From Chaetorhynchus papuensis (taxonomy: Eukaryota > Chordata > Aves > Passeriformes > Rhipiduridae): 64,000 nt of DNA. The stretch covers positions 135,012 through 199,011 of the forward strand of contig VWYX01001311.1 in the NCBI GenBank assembly GCA_013396525.1, in the 5' to 3' direction. A model generated the notes under the pieces. It saw nothing but the letters and a program-made list of their open reading frames with translations, was not told the DNA's origin and searched no databases. Every line of letters starts with the position of its first letter. Position 1 is the first letter of the stretch. This document shows positions 54,205 to 64,000 of the stretch, piece by piece. The position numbers and the translations under genes were made by a program.

Positions 54205-56578
54205 CTGCAAGAAAAACCAGAAAGGATGTGTGAGAGGCTTTTTTGTCGTAAGTGTCCCATGCAAGCAGCTCCAAAAAGTGGCTGGGTGAGGAAATGGGGT
54301 CAGAGAAGGACCTGGGGAGTCTCCCAGTGCCAGGCTACCCAAGGGGAATCATGTCTCCATGTGGGGATCTGCATGGAGAGGTTGATTTTGGGAAGTAAAG
54401 ACATAACAGGGCTTTTTTCCAAACATCTGTTTATTTACCAAACTGCCATAAGGCGCTAAAAATAGTTCCACGTGCAAACTATGACCCTCCTCCTGCTAAA
54501 CATTTAACCCAATGTAACTACTTTTAAAAGTACTCGTTTCCAACTAAAACATGAGAGGCTGGGAGCAAAATTTAGACAAACGTAATATGTGGAAAACACA
54601 AGTGAGACCCAAGTTTGAACACAACCAGATCAACCTCATTAATGGCCAAAAAAAAAAAAAAAGAGAGATGTGTCAGAAGGAGTGAGAGCTGTGTCCTCCC
54701 CTGGGAAAGCTTCCCACCCGTTCCCAGGGGGACAGGTGACAGCCACACTGCCATCCCTGTCACACACACAGAGGAAAAACCACCCAGCACCTCGTTAATA
54801 TTCTGCTTCCAGCCTGAAAAATAAGACAGGAAGGATCTGGGGTTGCACCAACAGCATCCCTAAAAAGTTTGCCTGATCCCCTAAGTTTCTCTTCCCAGAT
54901 TTCTCATTTCCAAGGGCAGCTTTCCCCTTGGGGACACTGGAAAATGTCCAATATCCCTAAAATATTCCTTTGCTCTCTTAATCTCAATTGATACCATAAT
55001 AAGTGGTGTCAATAGCTGTAATAGCAACAAATGGAGGTTATTTAGGCTCTTCAGACATTTCTCCAGGGGAGCTGGGATTTCACTGAGGGAATGGATCCCA
55101 CATCTATCAGTGCTGAGTCGCACACATGACACTGCATCTGGCAGAGGACAGCCATTCCTAAACACCCTGGATTGTATTATCAGCAATAACGACTGCAATT
55201 ACTAAAAAGTCTAAATTTCATCCAAATCCTCTGCAGCCCACAGCTCCAAGAGTTTTTTTTTTGGTGCAGGTTCAGCTGATTCTCTCCCAGCACAGCTCCA
55301 GGCAGCTGTGACCGGCAGAACCAGCCCGGAAAATCCTTTGGTGTGCTCACCATCATCACTTCCCCTTATCCCTCTCCCTCCTGAGGACTTGAGGAATTTC
55401 AAAAACGTGAACTCTTCATTCTGAAGAAGCATTTGGAAGGGCAGCAATAAATCTCCTTGGTTTACAAGGCTCAGACAGCCAAGAAGGGGGGGCAGGGGAG
55501 GGGGAAAAAAGTCATCTCCCCTTAAAAGCTGCCCGTACATCGAGACTTCCTCTTCATCCAGACCTTTGTTTAAAGTTCTGCTTGGGTACTTTAACTGCAA
55601 ACATGTTGGCTTTTTTTTTTTCCTCCCTCATGAGATGAAAAGATAATTTAAACATCAGAAGAAAATACATTAAAGCATGTCATTTTGATGCAAAATGTTT
55701 TAAATGAATTGAATTTTTCTGTCCACGCAGCGTTTAGTGTGCAGACATCAAAAGGACTGAGGAGGAAATAGACTGTCAGCTCCTGAGAATGGAGCTTTCT
55801 GTCCCTAACACAAAGCTGACCCTTTTTCCACCCTTTTCACACGTAGCCTGTTTATGAACTTGCAAAATAATGCCAGAGAACATCATCCATGGTTATGTAA
55901 GAGTCACAGTGCCAGCAGGAATTTATCTGGCTTGGTTTTTAACCTATTTTTGCTTGATTTTGAATTAACTGATTTTTTTTTAAAATGCTCTGGTATATTC
56001 TGTTGTTTTAATTAAAAGCACTGCGCATGGCAGAGAGGGGGGAGCAGGAATTTCTCAGTCAAACTAAGCACAGATAATGAGTAAACCAACAGTAAAAATT
56101 GAATAAGGATGGAGAACCCAACCCTGAGGCTACACATGAACTGCTCAGCCCCTGCCTGGATCCAGTCCCTACTCAGGACTCTGCTCCCTACTCAAGAATT
56201 CCTGTGCACAATTCCACCCCAGGCCAAAAACATCCTGAAGCTGATTTCACTAACTTAAAAACTGCCCTGACTTAAAGCAGCAAATCAGAGCTAAGTGCCA
56301 ACCTCAAATGAAGCTGAGGGAACTTCACGGCGCAGAGAAAAGTCAGCCCCACACACAACCTCAGAGACACAGTCTCAATATTTAGGAGAACTTGCCCTGC
56401 AGTTTACACAGCCCATTAGCATCTGTACTTTATTCTTCCCACCCCTCTGGTTTAATTGGATCTGGGGAGCAGATGGCAGCAGGCTCAGCTCCCTGCACAG
56501 AACAATCACACACGTGTTTAATGAGATGCTTGCCTGCGATTATTTGCCATAACCCATCACCACTCGCTCTCCAAGGCT

Positions 56579-56968
56579 GTGCTGGCTCAGCATCCAGCCC
56601 TTCCCGTGGCCCAGCATCCAGCCCTTCCCGTGGCCCAGCATCCAGCCTTTCCTCTGGATCAGCATCCAGCCCTTCCCTTCCTCTGGATCAGCATCCAGCC
56701 TTTCCTCTGGATCAGCATCCAGCCCTTCCCTCTGGATCAGCATCCAACCCTTCCCATGGCCCAGCATCCAGCCCTTCCCCAGCTCAGCATCCAGCTTTCC
56801 CCAGCTCAGCATCAATCCCTTCCTCTGGATCAGCATCCAGCCCTTCCCTCTGGATCAGCATCCAGCCCTTCCCATGGCCCAGCATCAATCCCTTCCTCTG
56901 GATCAGCATCCAGCCCTTCCCTCTGGATCAGCATCCACCCTTTCCTCTGGATCAGCATCCAGCCTCTT
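56579..56968. repeat. ~24-bp minisatellite, about 16 units
   Basis: The unit on the plus strand is GGATCAGCATCCAGCCCTTC plus CCTCT, with variants GGCCCAGCATCCAG, AGCTCAGCATCCAG and AGCATCAATCCCTTCC. Lengths vary from 19 to 28 bases. It ends where the duplicated block begins. Confidence 0.93.
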
Positions 56969-57480
56969 CCCTTGAGCTGCTCCTCCACCAGACATGGAAT
57001 ATCTCTATCCCCACCATCACACGCCCAGCATCTCATCCAAAACCACCCCAAACCCTCAAACACCATCTTATTTTATTTTCCTTTGTTTGCAGTAATTAAC
57101 TGGGAGAAACCCCTTTATTTTCACATCCAGGTGGAACTGTCCCAGCGCTGTGACTGAAGCAATCCCTACTTTCCAATACTAAAAAAACAGTGTTGGAGAG
57201 TTTGATTTATCCTGACACTTCACAGCAGTGAGAGGACAAGTGGAAATGGCCTTAACATGAGACAGGAGATTAAGATTAGATACTAGAACATTTTTTCCAC
57301 TGTTTTTGGGGTCAGGCATTGGAATAGGTTGCTCAGGGAGGTGGTGGAGTCCCCATCCATGAAGGTGTTCTGGATCTGGGAGATGTGGTTTCATGGTACC
57401 AGCAGTGGGGGGTTGACAGCTGGCCTTGATAATCTCAAAGGTCTCTTCCAACCCTGACAGTTCTCTAATTCCAACATTTT
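56959..57480. repeat. Duplicated block, copy 1 (522 bp)
   Basis: It runs from CCAGCCTCTTCCCTTGAGCT to TAATTCCAACATTTT, followed by a single N at 57481. The same 522 bases recur at 57482-58003 with one difference seen (CATGAAGGTG versus CATGGAGGTG). It includes a CR1 fragment at about 57215-57475. Confidence 0.95.
57215..57475 (+). mobile_element. CR1 LINE 3' fragment (copied again at 57738-57998)
   Basis: GAGAGGACAAGTGGAAATGG, GGCATTGGAATAGGTTGCTC, AGGGAGGTGGTGGAGTCCCC and CTTGATAATCTCAAAGGTCT then CTTCCAACCC: an older CR1 subfamily, present twice because of the block duplication. Confidence 0.85.
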
Positions 57481-57481
57481 N
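57481..57481. other. Single-N contig join
   Basis: One N separates two near-identical 522-base blocks. It marks a contig join of unknown true distance. Confidence 0.97.
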
Positions 57482-58003
57482 CCAGCCTCTTCCCTTGAGC
57501 TGCTCCTCCACCAGACATGGAATATCTCTATCCCCACCATCACACGCCCAGCATCTCATCCAAAACCACCCCAAACCCTCAAACACCATCTTATTTTATT
57601 TTCCTTTGTTTGCAGTAATTAACTGGGAGAAACCCCTTTATTTTCACATCCAGGTGGAACTGTCCCAGCGCTGTGACTGAAGCAATCCCTACTTTCCAAT
57701 ACTAAAAAAACAGTGTTGGAGAGTTTGATTTATCCTGACACTTCACAGCAGTGAGAGGACAAGTGGAAATGGCCTTAACATGAGACAGGAGATTAAGATT
57801 AGATACTAGAACATTTTTTCCACTGTTTTTGGGGTCAGGCATTGGAATAGGTTGCTCAGGGAGGTGGTGGAGTCCCCATCCATGGAGGTGTTCTGGATCT
57901 GGGAGATGTGGTTTCATGGTACCAGCAGTGGGGGGTTGACAGCTGGCCTTGATAATCTCAAAGGTCTCTTCCAACCCTGACAGTTCTCTAATTCCAACAT
58001 TTT
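57482..58003. repeat. Duplicated block, copy 2 (522 bp)
   Basis: This near-exact repeat of 56959-57480 then continues into unique sequence (AAAGGTTATTACAATC). It starts inside the last unit of the 24-bp minisatellite. Confidence 0.95.
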
Positions 58004-61000
58004 AAAGGTTATTACAATCTTTCTAAAGGCTCTTTTGGAATTACTCAAACACTGGAGAGCAAAGCCCTTGCCTGGCTGTACCTGCAGCTCTCTGCTCAGG
58101 TTTAGGCTCAGCGCTGCTGCCAGGGGCTGAGCACAAAGCCCTGAGCCACCCCCAGGGCCTCCAGCAACACCCGAATCCCAGGCACAGCATTCCTGCTCCT
58201 GATCCTCCCCAGCCCTCCTGTTTGGCTACACAAACACAAGCCCAGGCAGAGAAAATCGTGGTTTCTGCAGGGAGCACCACAGGATTCCTGGTGATGTGTG
58301 ACAGCTCCTCAGGAAAGCCGGGAGCTGTGTCCCTGTGAGCCTCCAGGGGATGCCCTGCATGGAGTCCTGAGGAAGCTGGGCTCGTTTTCCAAACACACAT
58401 TTCCAAAGCATCACACTCCTGCTTTCCCAAGCTCTTTAAGTACCTGGCTGGGTCAAAGCACTTGCAACTTCCTAGGAAATTCTTCCAAGGTACCTCCATA
58501 TATCCTTTAATGACTCAAACTGCCTGGCTTTTAGCTTTGGACCACAAGACAAATATTTGATAAGAGAGATAAAATCAGGAAGCAGCGAGAGGATCCAGGA
58601 GCAGGGGGCTGGGACAGGGAAGATTTGGGCCACCAGTGTCTGATGCCTGGCACAGGTGGGGTCTGACAGTGATGGATGAGCCCAGCACCCAAACCACATC
58701 TCGGGATAGGATGGAGTCAGGTTTCCCACCAAGCCAGAGATAAGACAGAGTTTAGCTTTGTTGTGTCCCCCCAAAAAAAAAAAGGCTTAAGAGACTTCTA
58801 TTCATTTCAAACTGAAGGCAACTCGCTTTTAAATCTGGGAGAAGACTCTAAGCCGAGCACAGCATAAAAAGTAAAATATTAACTGGCTCATTCCCTCAGT
58901 TCCTCGGGATTAAAATGCACTGCAGCGAGAAAAACACTTCCAAAAGCCCAGTCTGACTGTCAGCACAGCATCAAAACGAGCAGAAAAAGCCACCACCCCC
59001 AAATCTCCATGGTCCCCAACCAAACACAAGCACCAACTGCTCTGCAGAGCACTCAACCATTTGCACATCACTTTATTTGCCAGACAAGACACGAATCCAT
59101 CTCCCTGACAACAAAAATAACATTTTTTGAGACAAAGAGAATGAGGGAAAACAAACACAGGATTAGTAAAATAGCCAATATATTGAAGCTGCTTTACCAT
59201 CTCCACTACAAGCCATTTAAAAAAAGGAAAAAATAAACATTTTTCAGCAGGTTTAGGGCAGGGACTGCTGTTAGCTGTCATATTTGGGTAAGGAATCAAT
59301 GACAAAAATCAATAATATCTAAAAAGTTACCCAGAATAATAAAATGCAGGCGTGTAAAATACACGCAGATTGGGCTCAGCAGGGCTGTGATACTTTTTTA
59401 AACTTCAAGCAGCCACTAACCAGGGTCTGGTTCCTACTTGAAAGGTTCATGTTTTAAAAAGTGGTGAGCAAACAAATACCCACCAAATCCTTTTTCTGGT
59501 GGAACTCACCAGTGAGGTTGTTTTCAGGGAAACCTGTGCCTTCTGCCCGGCGTTTATTTTTGCAGCGTCTGAAGCCATCTCGTGTTCTGTTTTGTTACCA
59601 TTTTCTAAAACCAAGGAACATTAAATAGTGGCTTCCCAGGAGACCAGGGACATGCTCCACGTTTTCCTCCAAGAATTTACAATAAGGCAGGGAAGAAGCT
59701 GAAGGAAATCAGGAGGAAAACACAGGGAAAGGCAAATCCAGTGGGATGGGAGCACTGATGGCAGCAGATCTGAAAGGGATATCCCAACACCACACTACAA
59801 ACACCTTTCTCTTCCTGTGGGCTCAAAAAACCCCATGTTTTCAGAAGGGATTTAACTAATTAATGCTCTTTCTCAGTACAGTATTTGTGGAGCAAAACAG
59901 ACACCTGAATCAGAGAGGAAAGTGATGCTGAGCCCAGGTCAGTCAGTGCTCTGCAGGCTGTTGGAAATGATACAACTTTCCTAATTTGTTTTTCTAATTA
60001 ATGCCTTTAATTCAATTTTCTAATAAATTGTTTTAATTAATCATAGGCAGTGTGATTTCCACTTTAGCCAGCACACGGCTACCTTTCTTCTCAGACTGAT
60101 ATTATTGGAGTTTGATTGGAAAACAGTTGAAATTTGAAGTTTTGCTGAACTAACCCTGATGAGCTTCAATGACCCTAAAAACTGGGCACCTAAAATGCAG
60201 ATTTTATAGCCCTCCAAGGAAATGCTGCAGAAAGCAGAAGGTAAAGAAGAGCCTAACAAAGACAATCAGCATGTGTTGGAAACTCCCTGTCTGGGAAAAA
60301 AATATTAAAAAGACTGAAAACTGTGGACTAATTAACATGAGAACTGAGAAATCAATAACCACTAGAGGAGAGAATACTAATTAATAAAGAGAATTATGTA
60401 AGTTAGAGCCAATGAACATTGCAGGCTCATAACACACTGTTTGGGTGCACAAATTCCCCAATATTTAAGGTTTTAAGTGGGAAAACATCATCTCCCTTCC
60501 CATTTTTTCTCTTAATGAAGATTGCTCACCAAGTCCTTCATTAAGACTCAAGCTGCCACTGCCTTCCACCAGGTGCCCATCACATTTCTGCAGCACTGGA
60601 ATATATTCTGGACAACACAGGAGAACTGGGATTCAAATTTCATCTTAACTTAGCAAAAAGCATCTCAGTTAACATTTCTGTATCAGCTGTGGGAGGTAAA
60701 ATCCCATGGGATCATTTCAGGCCTCGGAGGGGAGATGGGGAATAGGCACAACACTGAAAAAGGAGCAAGGTGGAGCACAATTCTTATAAATTTGTTTCCT
60801 TGGAAAACTCCAGGCATTTGCAAGGAGAGAAAACTATGGAAAACGGAGTAAATGCCAAAAAATGTGATCAGGAACCAGCAGGGTTTTTTTGTCTTCTTTT
60901 TCAAGGGACCAGAGAAGATGAAGGGAAAAGGAGAGAGAGGGGAAAATACCCCAAGAAAATGAGTTCCACATGTTCAAGAGATTATTCATTTAGCCATTGT

Positions 61001-62339
61001 AACTTGACTAAGGTTATTCTCCTGACAATGTGGATGGCAGGAAAAAAAAAGAAAGTCATGCTACCCAACCCTAAAACACAAAGCAGATGGGCTTCTCAAT
61101 GGCACTGGATTCTTTTATTCCTCATTCCAGCCTCTAAGATGTCAAACTTAAAATATTTCTGTGGGTTTTTTTCAGGTTGAGAACATTTTGATTAGTGAAC
61201 TGTTTTCACCTTGCTCCATTTTGTTGGTCCTTTTCCCTTTAAGAGAACCTAAAATTGAGCATTTAACAGGAGCAAAACTGACCTGAGGCTCCATTCTGTT
61301 GGGAGAACTCTGGGTTTCAGTTTTCTGGTTTGTTTTCAAACTCACGTCAAAATGACTAAAAATTGGGGAAAATTTAAGCAGCAGCCCAAGACTTGTAAAT
61401 AGCTGCAATCCTAGAGCCAGAAGGGCTTGATACCACTTTGGTGTAATTACTGTGCTTGTCCAATTTGGTCATTAATTCAATGTACAGCAAACATGGAGAA
61501 AAAAACATGGATCAACTGATGTAACATTCCAGCCAGGATCGTGTTATTTTACAGTAAAATCAGGAAAAATCCCAAAGCACAAAGGGACAGACACACACCA
61601 AGAGATGGAATTTTGTTTCCTGAGCAGTTTTACATAATTAAGGCAGAGGCTGATGGGTTTTGCTTGGAGAAATGCTTGAATCAGATAAAACCAAGACCCA
61701 AGCAGACAATCTTAAACCCAGGGATTTAAAGACCATAAATCACAGCACTGAACTTCTGTACATGAAATGAATGGGCTGATGGCAACCTAATTACAGCACT
61801 GTTTGCTTTCAATGTCCAAGAGTATCATTTTTCAGGATCTCTCAGCAGGAACCATCAGCATCCACAGGATAAATATCCCAAAAGCCTTCCCTACAACCTC
61901 TCTGGAACGGGAGCTGCCTGCACTTGGAGAGACACCCACATTTAAAGGTTTAATACACATTGCAGTCCATGTGCAGGTGGCTTGCACCAAAACACCAACA
62001 CTTTTGTCAAGAGATAAATAATGGGTGAGCAGTAACCTGGAAATCACTGGCAGGATGTAATTACCTTCCTGTGAGTCAGTGTCTGCAGTAAAAACTACAA
62101 GGTTGCTCTCATTTATAGTATTAGCTGTATTAATAAGTACAGAAGTTTTAAGGTCACCTGTTTAAATACCTCATTTGCATCATTTTTATAGGATGATTTG
62201 TATATTATTTCTATTTATACGATCCCCACCCTTCCTTTTCCAAGCAGAAAGGGAGTGGGAGCAAATCTGTGTGATTTTAAATTCTTAGGTTGAATCTCTC
62301 GCTTGAAATGTAAAAGAACTTCAAAAAATATCTCCAGAA

Positions 62340-62440
62340 GATAAACACTTTGCATTGTTTATATTATTTATTAATATAAATTTATATTTATATATTTCTA
62401 TAAATTTATAAATTAATAAATCCAAAATATATTGGATTCC
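62340..62440. repeat. AT-rich low-complexity tract
   Basis: About 100 bases dominated by ATTTATATTTATATA and TAAATTTATAAATTAATAAA, partly self-complementary. Confidence 0.85.
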
Positions 62441-64000
62441 CTCCAACCTGGAGGTAAAGTTATTTTCAAATAACTGTTACATTTCCAAGTGACTCCAGAC
62501 ACAACAGGAGAGGTGTCCTGGCCAAGCAGGACCTCAGCAGCTCCTGTCCCACCTCAGCTGTTCTGCAGTTCCCTGGGGACACAGGGCCAGTCCCAGGGCT
62601 GTGACCCCACATTTAAAAGGGGGGGTTCAGTCACCAAACACTTCCAAAAGCAGAGGAGAGGCCATTTGCGCTGCACTCATCTGACCTTGGGATTTGAAAT
62701 CCCCTGGGAGTCTCTGTGGGCTTCAGGAAACACCGTTTTGCCACACTTCAGTGCTAATGAAAAGAGAATTACTCATCCACCAGCACTGGGAAGTGGATAT
62801 TTTCCCCTCTGCTCCCAAAACAGGGCTGGAATGAACTCAGACAGTGAGCACAGTGATGGATCTGACAGCTCGGTATTCCATGAGCCAGAATTCCACCCAG
62901 AACACCAACACCCTAAACACACTGACAGCAGCAAACTGCGTCCTGCAGCCCCAAAAATAACAGACAGGTGCAAAGCAGCAACTAATTCCTGGGTAAATAA
63001 AGCAGAGAAGGTAATCCCTGGAGGAAAGTGCTCAGCCACTTCTCCAAGGAGCATCCAGAGGTCCCCACAGTCCCCAGGACTGCTCTTCCCTCGTTTTTTC
63101 AGGGAGCTGTGGTCCAGCACAAGCACCAAAACCTTGGGAATGCTCCCTGGGAGCTGGCTGATTAACTTGTCCCTCGTGTTGAACTCGTTATCTTGGGCTG
63201 CAGGAGGAGGCAGAGCAGCCCGCAGAAAACAAATGTAATCTTCTGGAAGGAGCACAGCCAGGAGATGTTATCAGTTTGCAAAAAAAAAAAATTAAAGATT
63301 GAGACTGGAGGAAGCTCGTGAATTGAATTCTTACAGCACTTCAAAGCAATTTGTGCATGAATGCAAGCATTTATTCTTCTAATTAAAAAAGGGGAAAAGC
63401 AAGCAAAATAGCAAGACATCATTTACATGAAAGAGGGGGGAGTAAAAAAAACCAAAAACCAACCAACAACCAAAAACTTGAACAAAACCTGCAGTGTTAA
63501 TCAAGCACAGAGTGGATTCCAACCCAGAAAAGGGAGAGAAAGCTCCAGATTTAATGAGGGAGAGGAGCAGAACTCGCCTCAGTGCTTTCTGCAGCACTCC
63601 TGCCAAGCCATCCCACAGGAATTTCTACATCCAGCCTTTGGGAGCAAAAAAAATGATCAGATATTGTGCAAAGTAGGGCCCTTTATTCCTGCCCCCTCAC
63701 TGTTTTCCAAACAAGCCAAGGGGAAAACAAGGGGTCCTGAGTGGAAACTGAAAAAATCCTGCGTTGTAACCTGAGGGGTTGTGTTTGCAGGGGTGAAATG
63801 CCTTTAGGGAGATTTTGGGGAGGTGCAGTTCTTACAAATTTCAGCTGCTAATTTGAGGCATCGATTTTCAGACACAGCAATCATTCAGATTTGTTAATCA
63901 CAGCTCCTCGGAAGAGCACAGGCTGATTTTGAAGCTGGAGTTGAGTGTAACTTCTTGCTGCTCGGTGTTTGAAAGGTAAATATGTTTATAATCATTTCAG

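Larger units (their letters stand above)
54205..64000 (-). other. Intron 1 (3' part)
   Basis: The intron is at least 9796 bases and continues past the window; exon 1 was not found. It holds the 24-bp array (56579-56968), the duplicated block 56959-58003 with a CR1 fragment, and an AT-rich tract (62340-62440). 58004-62340 and 62440-64000 show no recognised feature. Confidence 0.82.

Noticed and set aside
56392..57157. Open frames of 192-235 codons rich in Pro, Ser and His
   Set aside because: They derive from the 24-bp minisatellite and its continuation into the duplicated block.
54205..64000. Search for CACHD1 exon 1 or a CpG-island promoter
   Set aside because: No GC-rich island, no signal-peptide exon and no suitable donor context found; exon 1 must lie beyond the window.

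Overview
The window is a piece of a vertebrate nuclear genome, almost certainly a bird. CR1 LINE 3' fragments are the dominant interspersed repeat, and there are no primate- or rodent-type SINEs. A solo retroviral LTR of a type I associate with songbirds is also present. The sequence is a draft assembly with two long N runs (727 and 678 bases) and a single-N join.

Only one gene can be supported: CACHD1 (cache-domain and VWA-domain containing 1, an alpha2-delta-like single-pass membrane protein that modulates voltage-gated calcium channels). It lies on the minus strand and spans the whole window. I resolved 22 coding exons between 54204 and 222, all with GT-AG introns. The reading frame is intact across 3046 coding bases (1015 codons plus one base), with no frameshift or internal stop. 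By comparison with remembered human CACHD1 (about 1274 residues, about 27 exons), these are exons 2 to 23. Exon 1 (signal peptide) lies beyond position 64000. The last exons (rest of the ectodomain, transmembrane helix, cytoplasmic tail) lie before position 1. Exon numbers therefore rest on memory of the human gene; exon coordinates and phases are read from the sequence.

Layout: 54205-64000 is intron 1. 25118-54204 holds the N-terminal exons separated by large introns of 2 to 11 kb. 14257-25262 carries the VWA domain (exons 6-9) and first Cache region (exons 10-13). 3233-11948 carries the middle region and second Cache region (exons 14-19). 222-2035 carries the cysteine-rich ectodomain exons 20-23.

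Everything else is intronic. The introns are rich in tandem arrays: a 65-bp minisatellite (4021-4676), a 26-bp array (9871-10166), a CR1-tail satellite (11068-11762), a 57-bp array (30564-30782), a roughly 136-bp array that duplicates the exon 4 splice acceptor (34361-35275), a roughly 22-bp array of about 40 units (38164-39076) and a 24-bp array (56579-56968). Most long open frames outside the exons are produced by these arrays and are not genes. I found no tRNA, rRNA, CRISPR, operon or second protein-coding gene. The points most worth a second look are the tandem decoy splice acceptors at exon 4, an assembly false duplication at 56959-58003, and the solo LTR at 48668-49126.
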